Below, piece by piece: positions 46,618 through 55,752 of a stretch of DNA of 64,000 bases (positions are counted from its first letter, which is position 1; each line of letters starts with the position of its first letter). The translations under genes were made by a program, and so were the position numbers. The stretch is from positions 1 to 64,000 of the forward strand of contig QKIH01000033.1 in assembly GCA_003249645.1 (NCBI GenBank), in the 5' to 3' direction. The notes under the pieces are model-generated. The model was not told the DNA's origin. It made no database searches and saw only the letters and a list, made by a program, of their open reading frames with translations. This stretch comes from Desulfobulbaceae bacterium. GTDB lineage: Bacteria; Desulfobacterota; Desulfobulbia; Desulfobulbales; Desulfocapsaceae.

Positions 46618-48357
46618 TCATGAAGAAATACGGCTCTGTCGCTTTAGTATTGTCTCCTCTATGTAGCGTTTACGTTTTTTGGGTTTCAGTTTCTCTATAT
46701 CTACTATAACTAACCCGTCTATACAATTATTGAAATCCGGATCGACATTAAAATCAAGAAAACTTACACCGCCTCGCTCACAAAGATCGGCATACTGCTT
46801 GTAGAGGGGCGGTACTGCAGTACCTAGATTCTGCAGCAGATTTTTTAGACGCTTGAAATCTTCACTATAATTATCCCCAGTAAATTCCTGGGCAAACCGG
46901 TGGGGAGGGTTGGAGAAAACAAAGGGATGAATAGAAGATGCACTATGGGAATTGTCTGAGAAATAGAGCTTGTAAAAATAGATCAGCAGCTCTTTTGCCA
47001 ATTGCGGCATGGCATTGCTGATGCTCACCGGCCCGAAGAGATAGCGGTATTGCGGATTTTTGGTGAGATAGGCGCCGATGCCGTACCAGAGATAATCAAG
47101 GCTTCTTTTGCCCCAGTAACGCTGCTGGACAAAACTTCTGCCAAGCTCAAGCCCCTGCTGTAAAAATGCGCATTTTGTCTCATCAAGCTCAAACAGGCTG
47201 CCGCTGTAAAGCCCGGAGACACCTTTTTCTTTCACAACTTTGGCTGAATCAACAAAACGGTATGCCCCGGCAATCTCGAGATCATCCTCATCCCACAGTA
47301 CCAGATGTTTATAGTAGGAATCAAAATGATCAACATCTCTTCTTCTGCCGCTTCCTTCGCCGACCGCACGAAAGGCCAGCTCTCTGAGGCGTCCTATCTC
47401 ACGAAAGACAGGAGAAGATTCAACCTGATCAATGAGATAAATCGTTTTACCGTCCGGTGTCTTACCAAGCGAATCAAGATCTTTGAACTGCCTTTTAAGA
47501 TCTGTTTTTCTCTCCGGTCGTGCAATCGCCGCAATTGTCTCGAATAGTGGCTTTTTCCCTGCCCCGACCCGATACAGATGTTTTTTCAGCAGCTTTATTT
47601 TTTCTTTACGATGGATCTTAACACCGGCATACACCTCGTATGGAATGATCCCGCCGATGGTTATTTTGATCTGTTTGCTCCGCTGCTTGAACATCTCTCC
47701 AACTAACATGAATGTTGAGAGAGGTTTGACAAAAGTAGAGGTAAGATAAAACGGAGCAGAGTTTCTCCCGCCGATATGTATCGGCAGAATCGGAGCCTTG
47801 GCACGTTCTGCGATTTTGAGAAAGCCCTGCTGCCAGACACCATCCTTGATACCGCCAGGCTTTATCCTGGATACTTCACCCGCCGGAAAGATGATCACTG
47901 CCTGCTCCTGCTCCAGGGCATAGTGAAGGTTACGCACATTTTCTCTGGTATTGCGCCCGCCCATATTGTTTACAGGCAGAAAGAACCGCTGCAATGGCTT
48001 GACCGTCATGAGCAGGTCATTGGCCACAATCTTGACATCGGAGCGAACCGAATGAACAAGTTTTATAAGCGACATGCCGTCCAGTGATCCGATCGGATGG
48101 TTGGCAACAATCACCACCCTGCCGTAACTTGGAATATTTTCCCGCTGCCTGTCTGAGACGGTATAGCTGAAATGGAAATACTCCATAACCTGTTCGATAA
48201 ACTCGATACCCTGCAGATGCGGATAGGCCTCTGCAAATTCAATGAAAGCACGTTCATGGAAAACCCGCTGCAAAACAGGCTTTATCAGCGGATTGAACAA
48301 CCTGTTCTGAGTTAATGAGGGATAATGGTCGGAAACAACCTGATCTACTGTGAACAT
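46618..48357 (-). CDS. Bifunctional acyltransferase, PlsC-like plus GNAT (OlsF/hemolysin-like)
   Basis: A 579-residue protein. Residues about 60-270 are a lysophospholipid acyltransferase domain, with the variant acid motif NHPIGSLDG (His87) and the later FPAGEVSR and PILPIHIGG motifs. Residues about 310-530 are an OlsB-like GNAT domain (FRAVGEGSGRRRDVDHFD, LYSGSLFELDE, LELGRSFVQQRYWGKRSLDYLW). OlsF proteins of this order make ornithine-type lipids from an amino acid and two acyl chains; the acceptor here is inferred. The ATG at 48357 is the obvious start. Confidence 0.85.
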   Translation of the reverse strand: MFTVDQVVSDHYPSLTQNRLFNPLIKPVLQRVFHERAFIEFAEAYPHLQGIEFIEQVMEYFHFSYTVSDRQRENIPSYGRVVIVANHPIGSLDGMSLIKLVHSVRSDVKIVANDLLMTVKPLQRFFLPVNNMGGRNTRENVRNLHYALEQEQAVIIFPAGEVSRIKPGGIKDGVWQQGFLKIAERAKAPILPIHIGGRNSAPFYLTSTFVKPLSTFMLVGEMFKQRSKQIKITIGGIIPYEVYAGVKIHRKEKIKLLKKHLYRVGAGKKPLFETIAAIARPERKTDLKRQFKDLDSLGKTPDGKTIYLIDQVESSPVFREIGRLRELAFRAVGEGSGRRRDVDHFDSYYKHLVLWDEDDLEIAGAYRFVDSAKVVKEKGVSGLYSGSLFELDETKCAFLQQGLELGRSFVQQRYWGKRSLDYLWYGIGAYLTKNPQYRYLFGPVSISNAMPQLAKELLIYFYKLYFSDNSHSASSIHPFVFSNPPHRFAQEFTGDNYSEDFKRLKNLLQNLGTAVPPLYKQYADLCERGGVSFLDFNVDPDFNNCIDGLVIVDIEKLKPKKRKRYIEETILKRQSRISS

Positions 48358-48595
48358 AATTGCTGGAAATGTTGAATTTAATCATCCCGAGACAACCTTT
48401 TGCAACACCATGGAGCCAGCTTATAAATGTGCAGGAATTACTCGGCCAAACATCGAATCAGCAAATTATGGCACACCCTGATTAGTATACCGATAGGTTA
48501 AGAATAAGGATCGGTTATGATGATCTTGCAGACCAATTTCGACACAGCACCTGCTTAAGGACCATGCAATAGCCCTATGGTAAACATACAGGAAA

Positions 48596-49033
48596 TCAAA
48601 TAAAAACAGGAACTGCTAAGTGGCGTTGAGCTCTCTGTACCCTTTCGCATATTTCCTGGGCCTCAATGCACAGAGTAGCCGTTGGGTTCGCCATTAGCCG
48701 TTTCAAACCGATTTCCTCTCCGGTATGGTCGCAATAGCCATATTCTCCATCGGCTATTTTGCCAAGCGCGGCATCAATCTCTGCCACGGCATCGCCATGA
48801 CGAAGACTTGCATGAAAATCGAGGTAGATATCCGCGTGAGCTGCACCAATGTCAACTGGATCGGCAGCTTTGTACATCGTGTTTTTCAGGTCGTCACGGA
48901 ATGATTTAAGCCCGCTGACCAACTCTTCTCTTCTGCTGAGCAAAAGACTTTTAAAGTAATGAAGCTGTCTGGTATTCATGTATTCCTCGTTTTCTTTCGG
49001 AATATATCCGTTAATCTCTCGCTGAATATTCAC
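48596..49033 (-). CDS. DksA/TraR-family protein without a complete zinc site
   Basis: A 145-residue DksA-like protein starting at a GTG behind GAGGAG. A coiled-coil region (about 22-95) leads to the globular end GEYGYCDHTGEEIGLKRLMA. The four zinc cysteines of DksA are reduced to two. Cys101 is followed by Thr104 (CDHT) and Cys122 by Ala125 (CIEA). This is the pattern of zinc-independent paralogues such as Pseudomonas DksA2, which work with ppGpp on RNA polymerase under zinc shortage. The acidic tip of the coiled coil (DPVDIGAAHADI) may contact the polymerase. Confidence 0.85.
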   Translation of the reverse strand: MNIQREINGYIPKENEEYMNTRQLHYFKSLLLSRREELVSGLKSFRDDLKNTMYKAADPVDIGAAHADIYLDFHASLRHGDAVAEIDAALGKIADGEYGYCDHTGEEIGLKRLMANPTATLCIEAQEICERVQRAQRHLAVPVFI

Positions 49034-49338
49034 AATGAATCTCCTCTGTGGATTTTACCTGTTCAACTGCATTGGCAATACAACGGGATTGTCTCCCATA
49101 CATGTTAGGATCAAGTTATTTACTGATCAGTTTTCTTTTACACGCCAAAGCAAAACCTTAAGTGGAGAAAACTGAAAAAAATTCTTTCAGCAGCCGACAC
49201 CGCTCCTCATCGTTTTTTTATCATTCCTTAATATCCTTTAAACAGAACCAAGATACTATTACGCTGAAACAACTCGTGTACCTGACAAACTATTGTCTGC
49301 CAGGCGCCATAACTATAGAGAGGATCAACAGCTTGATT

Positions 49339-50610
49339 ATGTCAAAATTATCTCCGGTTCTGGGTCTTGTTCGCGGCCGAACCCCGGGCCAACTTATTAT
49401 CCAAATTACCGACAGATGTAACGCAACATGTCCCCAGTGTTCGATGCGGGTGAGCAACAATTTCTCCAGATCGAGCCTGAGCTTCAAAAAGTGCCGTGAT
49501 ATCATCGACCGGGCAGCCAAAAACGGTGTACAAGCCCTTTCCATCACCGGAGGCGAACCGCTGCTCTACCTCGATGATGTATGCGAACTTATGGCCTATG
49601 CCCGATCGGCCGGCATCCAATACACCCGAACCGGAACCAACGGATACTTTCTCAGAAATCCGGATAAACCAGGATTTATCGATCATGTTAAACGCAGTGT
49701 TGAAAAGCTGGCAAACGCAGGAATCAGAAATTTCTGGATCAGCATAGATTCAGCCGTTCCTTCTGTACATGAATCAATGCGTGGTTTTGACGGTGTTATC
49801 AAAGGAATTGAGAAAGCGCTTCCGATCTTTCATCAGGCAGGGCTTTATCCCACAGCCAATATGGGAATCAACCGTAATCTTGGAGGCCTCAATAACAATA
49901 TTTTTACCAGCACACACGTCCCCGCCACTCCAGGGGAGGAGCAGGACTATGTTGCCTGTGTCGAAGAGGGTTTGCGGTCGTTCTTTTCGCTGGTTGCAAA
50001 TCTTGGTTTCACCATAGTCAATTTCTGCTACCCGATGTCTGTCGATACCGACGAGAAAGGGCTTGAAGCTGTCTATCCGGCAAGCTCTGTAGAAAGTGTA
50101 ATCAGATTCAGTAAAAAAGAGAAAAGTCTGCTGTTTAAGGCCTTGCTTAATACTGTGCCCCAATATCGCAGTGCATTAAGAATTTTTTCACCGCTGAGTT
50201 CACTTTACACCCTGCTGCAGGTTTATAACGGGAAGGAAATGGCGCCGTTTCCCTGTCGCGGAGGAATAAACTATTTTTTCATCAACGCAAGCGACGGCCA
50301 AACCTATCCCTGCGGATACAGAGGGATGGATAATCTTGGGTCTTATCGTCAGGGCATCAGCACCACTGTACCTAAAGCCTTCTGCACCAGGTGTGACTGG
50401 GAATGTTTTCGCGATCCTTCAGAACTGTTCGGCCCGATCGTCCATGGTTTCAGAGAGCCCTTGTCACTGCTGAAAAAATATAAGCGTGATGCAACCTATT
50501 ATCGCCTCTGGCGAGACGATCTCAGGTATTATAAACGATGTGATTTTTTCAACGGCAACAGGGCATTTGACCTGAAGAGACTTGAGACCTACAGTCCACC
50601 AGCCCATTAA
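49339..50610 (+). CDS. Radical SAM protein with SPASM-like C-terminus
   Basis: About 423 residues from the ATG at 49339; an upstream GTG at 49162 adds 59 residues without a ribosome site. The radical SAM cluster motif is ITDRCNATCPQCSM (Cys27, Cys31, Cys34), followed by ALSITGGEPLLYLDD for SAM binding. The C-terminal region has further cysteines (FPCRGGINYFF, TYPCGYRG, CTRCDWECFRDPSE), as in SPASM or twitch domains with extra iron-sulfur clusters. Such enzymes modify peptides or cofactors. No precursor peptide gene was recognised nearby. The substrate is unknown. Confidence 0.83.
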   Translation: MSKLSPVLGLVRGRTPGQLIIQITDRCNATCPQCSMRVSNNFSRSSLSFKKCRDIIDRAAKNGVQALSITGGEPLLYLDDVCELMAYARSAGIQYTRTGTNGYFLRNPDKPGFIDHVKRSVEKLANAGIRNFWISIDSAVPSVHESMRGFDGVIKGIEKALPIFHQAGLYPTANMGINRNLGGLNNNIFTSTHVPATPGEEQDYVACVEEGLRSFFSLVANLGFTIVNFCYPMSVDTDEKGLEAVYPASSVESVIRFSKKEKSLLFKALLNTVPQYRSALRIFSPLSSLYTLLQVYNGKEMAPFPCRGGINYFFINASDGQTYPCGYRGMDNLGSYRQGISTTVPKAFCTRCDWECFRDPSELFGPIVHGFREPLSLLKKYKRDATYYRLWRDDLRYYKRCDFFNGNRAFDLKRLETYSPPAH

Positions 50611-50652
50611 TATTGAAGCTCGGAACCCATATTGATATCGCGATGGTTTCTG

Positions 50653-51375
50653 TCAGTCTGTTTTCCTGAAGAGCAGAAGTTCTTTGCCCTGACTGTCAAA
50701 CATGGTCAGGGTTTGTTTCTGTACAGAGTAGGTACTTATCTTTGCCATACTCTTCTGGAATTTATCGGGCAGCTCCATATTCAGACAGGCTTTTCGTGTA
50801 GCGGCAAGCGGTCCTAATTGAATTTTTTCTGAGTCAACAAGCATAATTGAGCCGGTAAAATTATTGCACCCGTCACTGCCGGATACCCGCATATCCTGCA
50901 GGCTTATTTCAAGCTGCGGCTGTCTCCCTCTTCCGCCAGGATCAAACTGCTGTCCATCTATTCCTGCTAATAGCCAGATATCATTTAACAGTATTTTAGG
51001 ATCAAAATTCTTTTCCACTATCTGGCTCAGAGTATACTTCTTCGAGGAACCATCGGCAGGAACCTGATCAGCAGGAATAGACTCTTCCTTTACCACCAGT
51101 TTATACAGGTAGCCTTCCTCATATTGAAAGCCGGCAATCGAATTGTAGAAAAGCGACCAGCCTGAAGGTGAAATTTCATCCGCCTGCTGAACTCGAAGGC
51201 ACTGTTTAAGTGCCACCCCGGAACATGTACTTTTCAGGCTGTCAACCCAGTAAACCCGTTCATTGCTCTGTAATTCAGACTGAATTTTCGCATCACCCAT
51301 CTCACTTTTCTGCACTGCGGCACACCCAAACAACAACACAGAAACCAACAAACCTGTCGACATGATCTTTATCAT
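50653..51375 (-). CDS. Lipoprotein with DUF4377 and META domains
   Basis: A 240-residue lipoprotein. A short signal with lipobox LLFGC is followed by a DUF4377-like domain (about 40-115; YWVDSLKSTCSGVALKQCL, two cysteines that may pair). The META/HslJ-like domain (about 130-235) has the typical VSGSDGCNNFTGSI and LGPLAATRKACLN motifs. META proteins are linked with heat stress and novobiocin or motility phenotypes, with no known activity. It converges on the radical SAM gene. Confidence 0.87.
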   Translation of the reverse strand: MIKIMSTGLLVSVLLFGCAAVQKSEMGDAKIQSELQSNERVYWVDSLKSTCSGVALKQCLRVQQADEISPSGWSLFYNSIAGFQYEEGYLYKLVVKEESIPADQVPADGSSKKYTLSQIVEKNFDPKILLNDIWLLAGIDGQQFDPGGRGRQPQLEISLQDMRVSGSDGCNNFTGSIMLVDSEKIQLGPLAATRKACLNMELPDKFQKSMAKISTYSVQKQTLTMFDSQGKELLLFRKTD

Positions 51376-51411
51376 TCATTCCCCCATCAGAATTCTCTTT
51401 TAAATTGCGTT

Positions 51412-52689
51412 TCATATTACAGGAGGCGATGGCAGTTCCTCTTCAACATCGATATTTTTTGAATAAACCTTCGCCATTTCATTGGCACAACGATTAACGA
51501 TCTGCACAATTTCATCTTTATGTTTTTCGATGACCTCCAGAATTTCCGGGTACAGGATCGGCGACATTTCATCTCTGATCATTTCAATGGCTGTATCCAG
51601 CGGCGAGGCCTCCCTGTATGGACGAGATTCCATTAGAGCTGACAGCATATCGGCATAACTGACTATCTGCGTGCCGAAATCAAGCTCCGCCCCGGATTTT
51701 CTATACGGGTAGCCGCTCCCGTCTGTCTTCTCATGATGATTGGATGACCATTGAACGATTTCTTCAAACCATGCGGCAAGACTCAGCTCATTAAGAATCT
51801 GGTAGGTATAATAGGTATGCAGCTTTACCTGGTTAAATTCTTCCTCGGTTAAAGGCCCTTTCTTTTCAATATACGCAGTATCAATGCCGATCTTGCCGAT
51901 ATCATGAAACAGGCCTGCAAGTTTCAACTTTGTGCAGGTCTCTTCATCCAGACCACTCTTCCAGCCTATGAATGCAGAAAGATGAGCAACTGTACACGAG
52001 TGACTGGCAGTAAAGGAACTGCGAAAATCAATAATTCTTGAGACGACCGTGCCAAACTGCAGTATCTGCTCTATGGAAAGGGTGTAATCATAGTCATAAC
52101 GTATCTTTTTAAGCAGCTGATCCATTGTCATATTGGAGAGTTCAATCCAGAAGATATCGGCCTTTGCGACCTCACTGAAGGCCTGGCAGATTTCCGGATG
52201 AAAGGCTGTTCCGCATTTTTCCAGAATAGCTTCCATCGTTTCTTTCTTCTGATTGAGAATAAACCTGTTCGGATCGATATATATATCTATCCTGTCGGCA
52301 AGGTGGATGATATGACTTTCAAGTGGTGCATCAGGATATCTCTCGCTGTCTTCATAATAGATATGGTGGTGTTTGATGATCCGTGCAATGTTTGAGAACA
52401 GTTGGCAGGAAACAAGCATCTTATATCCCATGATACAATGGGGACGCGGATCAAGAACATCTTTTTGCACCAGCATATCTCTTTCCTGCACTGACAGTGC
52501 CCCGATATCGTGAAGAGCTGCTGCTATAACCAGATCGGCCAGCCTGTTTTCCTCAAGCCGCAGATACCTGCCCAGATAATATGAAATAACCGCAACGCGT
52601 CGATGATGACTTTTCAGGAGAAAATTAAAACTGTCGATGGATTTAATAAGAGGAAATGCCAGCTCTTTTAGTGTTATTTTATCAATCAT
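51412..52689 (-). CDS. Dual HD-domain protein (HD plus HD-GYP)
   Basis: About 425 residues from ATG 52689; earlier starts to 52776 (TTG) are possible. An N-terminal HD domain has ALHDIGALSVQERDM, and a C-terminal HD-GYP domain has LFHDIGKIGIDTAYIEKKG, then HHEKTDGSGYPYRKSG and YADMLSALMESRPYR. The second should bind two or three metals and hydrolyse cyclic di-GMP. The first keeps an HD pair but lacks GYP and may be regulatory. No membrane helix or receiver domain is present. It follows the META lipoprotein promoter region on the same strand. Confidence 0.85.
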   Translation of the reverse strand: MIDKITLKELAFPLIKSIDSFNFLLKSHHRRVAVISYYLGRYLRLEENRLADLVIAAALHDIGALSVQERDMLVQKDVLDPRPHCIMGYKMLVSCQLFSNIARIIKHHHIYYEDSERYPDAPLESHIIHLADRIDIYIDPNRFILNQKKETMEAILEKCGTAFHPEICQAFSEVAKADIFWIELSNMTMDQLLKKIRYDYDYTLSIEQILQFGTVVSRIIDFRSSFTASHSCTVAHLSAFIGWKSGLDEETCTKLKLAGLFHDIGKIGIDTAYIEKKGPLTEEEFNQVKLHTYYTYQILNELSLAAWFEEIVQWSSNHHEKTDGSGYPYRKSGAELDFGTQIVSYADMLSALMESRPYREASPLDTAIEMIRDEMSPILYPEILEVIEKHKDEIVQIVNRCANEMAKVYSKNIDVEEELPSPPVI

Positions 52690-53010
52690 CACAATATGCT
52701 CTGATTTCGTCTCTTTTTGTCTGAATGACAACATTCTCTCTTGTTCCATTAAATGACAGCAGAATACATCCGTCAATTTTTTTCAGCATCCTGTCCTGCT
52801 AATTCCATCATAGCATACTCATGATTGCTCAATTCTCCAGACGTAATGCCCTCTGACATTAAAGCAAAACGAATCGGTAGACATTGCCGATACGCATGCC
52901 ACACTTCATCGATATTTCCGATTTGAAATATCAAATTATCTCAGTTATACAAGTTTTTGTTTAGCGACCTGCGACAGAATAATCATTCGATTCCACGGTA
53001 AAAACAAGTA

Positions 53011-53436
53011 ATGCACGTGAATACCTTATCACTCAGGCTTCTCCCCGGTCAGGATCTGAAAAGGGCACTTGACTCGCTGGTTGAACACCATAACATTGAA
53101 GCAGCATGCGTACTCACCTGCGTGGGCAGTCTTACCACAGCCGTTTTGCGTTATGCCAACCAGGATACAGCCGCCACCCTTACCGGACATTTTGAAATTG
53201 TCAGCCTCACCGGTGTCATGTCAAAGGAGGGTTCTCACTACCATATCTGTATAAGTGACGAACAGGGCCGATGTTACGGCTCACATCTTATGGAAGGCTG
53301 CTTAATCTACACGACGGCTGAAATCATCATCGGCTGTATTCCCGGAGTTTCCTTTCTGCGAACATTCGATCCCCGTACCGGGTATCCCGAACTGGAGATA
53401 GTTTCAACACTACACAACAAGGAGAGTACATCATGA
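53011..53436 (+). CDS. PPC-domain (DUF296) protein, first gene of the ECF operon
   Basis: A 141-residue protein of the PPC/PCC (DUF296) fold. It shows LRLLPGQDLKRALDSLVEHH, VLTCVGSLTTAVLRYANQ and GSHYHICISDEQGRCYGSHL with the conserved H-x-H metal pair, and EIIIGCIPGVSF. In plants the domain pairs with AT-hooks; the bacterial single-domain forms have no known activity. Its stop overlaps the S-component start (ATGA), so it is translationally coupled to the transporter and may be a sensor or chaperone for its substrate. Confidence 0.87.
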   Translation: MHVNTLSLRLLPGQDLKRALDSLVEHHNIEAACVLTCVGSLTTAVLRYANQDTAATLTGHFEIVSLTGVMSKEGSHYHICISDEQGRCYGSHLMEGCLIYTTAEIIIGCIPGVSFLRTFDPRTGYPELEIVSTLHNKESTS

Positions 53437-54035
53437 GTTTTTCACAACGTCTTAAAGAGGATTTTACCACAACAACGATTGTCCTGATCGCCATTGCCAT
53501 CGTCATCAATATGACTGTCGGCCAGGTGGTTTCGATGCTGAAACTGCCGATCTTTCTCGATTCAATCGGCACCGTATTAGTCGGCCTGCTGGCAGGTCCG
53601 ATTGCCGGAGGTTTGACCGGCCTGCTGACCAATCTTATCTGGGGAATGATCACCTCTCCCGTTGCCGCGGCATTTTCACCCGTTGCCCTGGCCATCGGTG
53701 TTGCTGCAGGACTCTGCGCCAGATACGGCCTGTTTAAAACATGGTGGCTGGCCATCATCGCCGGTGTCATCATAACCTTCTTCAATGCCGTCGTTGCAGT
53801 ACCGATCAGACTCTATATGTTCGGCGGAATCACCGGATCCGGCGCCGATTTCATGACATCATACATGCTGGCTCTTGGAAAAGACCTCTTCGGTTCAGTG
53901 GTCGTTACCGTGTTTACGTCTAACCTGATAGACAAGGTTGCAACGGCACTTATTGCCTGGGCTATAGTGAAAGCTCTGCCTGAAAGAACCACCGACAGAA
54001 TGCCGCAGGCAAAATACGTCGTATCAGCTGCCTGA
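53433..54035 (+). CDS. ECF transporter substrate-binding (S) component
   Basis: A 200-residue membrane protein with about six helices. The N-terminal region (VLIAIAIVINMTVGQVVSML) and the first-helix small residues match the AxxxA-like surface by which S components meet the T subunit. LDSIGTVLVGLLAGPIAGGL is a common S-component segment. Substrate is probably a vitamin or metal-related compound but cannot be assigned. It overlaps the PPC gene by four bases; a hairpin lies between it and the T gene. Confidence 0.82.
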   Translation: MSFSQRLKEDFTTTTIVLIAIAIVINMTVGQVVSMLKLPIFLDSIGTVLVGLLAGPIAGGLTGLLTNLIWGMITSPVAAAFSPVALAIGVAAGLCARYGLFKTWWLAIIAGVIITFFNAVVAVPIRLYMFGGITGSGADFMTSYMLALGKDLFGSVVVTVFTSNLIDKVATALIAWAIVKALPERTTDRMPQAKYVVSAA

Positions 54036-54055
54036 TCTGTTTTCTTTTACTCTCT

Positions 54056-54093
54056 CAACGGGCTCAGCTGCACTTTCATGGCAGAGCCCGTTG
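54056..54093 (+). promoter_or_regulatory. Intercistronic hairpin between S and T genes
   Basis: CAACGGGCTC (54056-54065) and GAGCCCGTTG (54084-54093) form a perfect 10-bp stem with an 18-base loop. No T-run follows on either strand, so it is more likely an mRNA-stability or processing element than a terminator. The TTG that would open the T gene earlier lies in the stem; the true ATG is at 54118. Confidence 0.6.
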
Positions 54094-54117
54094 AAAAATT
54101 ACCCATTCGTATCATTC

Positions 54118-54879
54118 ATGCTCTTTATTGACAGGCCCGGCTGGCTCCATAAACTGCACCCTTTTACAAAACTTGTTTTGCTGCTGCTATCAGCAGCACT
54201 GGCCTATTTAACTGGCCTAAGTATTGGTAGCTTAAGTCTGCTCCTTGCAGCCTGTCTGCTTCTGATAATCAGTGGCGGAATTTTCTCCGTATCGGCTAAA
54301 ATGGTGATTCGGATCTTCCTGCCGCTTATTCTTTTTATGGTCCCTATTCACGGCCTGCTCAACCCGGCAAACACTACAGAAATTTTCAGTTTTCACGGTA
54401 TTGTTTTTTATCGGGAAGGGCTTTTTTTTGCACTAAAAACCCTGATGCAGCTAGGTGTTGTGATCTCGGCCTCTTTAGCCTTTGTTTTCACTACCCATCC
54501 AGCCGACCTCATTACTGCTGTAAGTCACGCGAGCGGCTCAATATCAATCGGCTACCTGCTTGGCTTCCCATTGCTTTTGCTCGAATCCATGCGCGAACGG
54601 GTTGTAACCATTCAAAATGCGCAACGTGCCAGAGGCCTTGAAATTGACGGGAACATCTTTCGACGCTTCACTAGCCTTGGTCCACTCCTTTTCCCGCTGC
54701 TCATCGGTTCAATAGTAGGCATCGAACAGCGTTCAATTGCGCTTGAAGTACGCGGGTTCAAGATTCATGGTCCGAAAACTTCACTGCGGCTCGTCCCGGA
54801 CTCCCTGCTGCAGAAATTATCACGACGGCTGATGCTGACATTAGCTGTCATTCTGCCAATGCTCCACTTTTTCAGGTAA
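54118..54879 (+). CDS. ECF transporter transmembrane (T) component
   Basis: About 253 residues with five or six membrane helices. It starts at ATG 54118, after the hairpin. The N-terminal RPGWLHKLHPFTKLV is the common T-component opening. The late cytoplasmic coupling segments are AQRARGLEIDGN and ALEVRGFKIHG, the two Ala-Arg-Gly type motifs that grip the ATPases. It couples the S component to the A1/A2 pair. Confidence 0.88.
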   Translation: MLFIDRPGWLHKLHPFTKLVLLLLSAALAYLTGLSIGSLSLLLAACLLLIISGGIFSVSAKMVIRIFLPLILFMVPIHGLLNPANTTEIFSFHGIVFYREGLFFALKTLMQLGVVISASLAFVFTTHPADLITAVSHASGSISIGYLLGFPLLLLESMRERVVTIQNAQRARGLEIDGNIFRRFTSLGPLLFPLLIGSIVGIEQRSIALEVRGFKIHGPKTSLRLVPDSLLQKLSRRLMLTLAVILPMLHFFR

Positions 54880-54882
54880 GTC

Positions 54883-55752
54883 ATGCCGGTTATAGACATT
54901 ACTCAACTAAGCTATTGCTACAGAGAAAACAATCCGCCAGTTCTGCAGGACGTCTCTCTTCAGATTTACAGCGGGCAATTTGTCGGCATTGCAGGGGCCA
55001 ATAACAGCGGCAAATCAACACTCTGTTACGCAATGTCAGGTGTGGTACCGCATCTTTTTCACGGCAAATTCAGCGGCAATGTAAAGATAAATGGAATAAG
55101 CACGCTCGAACACACTGTTAGCGATATCTCCAATCAGGTTGGCTTAGTGCTTCAGAAACCTGATAACCAGATTTCCGGCATGCGATTCACGGTTTTTGAA
55201 GAAGTTGCGCTAGGACTCGAAAACCGCGGATTTGAAAGAGAGACAATACGAAAAAGAGTTAGCGAGATGCTCAATCTCATGGAGTTGTCCAGTCATGCTG
55301 AACGCTCACCGTTTCATCTTTCTGGTGGACAACAGCAGCGTCTGGCACTGGCATCCGTCCTCGCCGTCGATCCACCTGTACTGATTCTGGATGAACCGAC
55401 TACTTTTCTTGATCCCAGTGGCGCCTTCCATCTCTTTTCGATACTTCAGAAATTGCAGAAAGAAGGCAAGACAATTATCATCACAGAACAGCGGACGGAT
55501 CTGCTGGCCGCCTTTACTGAAAGGGTTATTGTCTTACAGGAAGGAAGAGTCCGTAAAGACGGGTCCCCTCAAAATGTGCTTACAACACCAGATATTGAAA
55601 CAGCAGGAATTGGCCGCACCCGATACACAAAAACGGCAGAGCTTGCCAAAAAAAACAGCTTATGGCAGACAGACCATGCCCTTCCAGCAACCTTGAATGA
55701 AACAATTGCCGGACTTCGCATCAGGAAGAACACAGATGACTATAAGAATTAA
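54883..55752 (+). CDS. ECF transporter ATPase A1
   Basis: A 289-residue ABC ATPase. Walker A is GANNSGKST (38-46), Q-loop LVLQKPDNQ, an intact signature LSGGQQQR (from Leu146) and Walker B VLILDEPTTFLD. The switch histidine is replaced: IITEQRTD has Gln203 where EHRL-type sequences carry His. The C-terminal part (about 225-289) extends beyond the core. It starts three bases after the T gene and overlaps the A2 start by 17 bases. Confidence 0.88.
   Translation: MPVIDITQLSYCYRENNPPVLQDVSLQIYSGQFVGIAGANNSGKSTLCYAMSGVVPHLFHGKFSGNVKINGISTLEHTVSDISNQVGLVLQKPDNQISGMRFTVFEEVALGLENRGFERETIRKRVSEMLNLMELSSHAERSPFHLSGGQQQRLALASVLAVDPPVLILDEPTTFLDPSGAFHLFSILQKLQKEGKTIIITEQRTDLLAAFTERVIVLQEGRVRKDGSPQNVLTTPDIETAGIGRTRYTKTAELAKKNSLWQTDHALPATLNETIAGLRIRKNTDDYKN

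Noticed and set aside
52777-53010. TPP or other vitamin riboswitch before the PPC-ECF operon
   Set aside because: No CUGAGA thi-box or other known core was found; only a small ATCGG/CCGAT hairpin is present.
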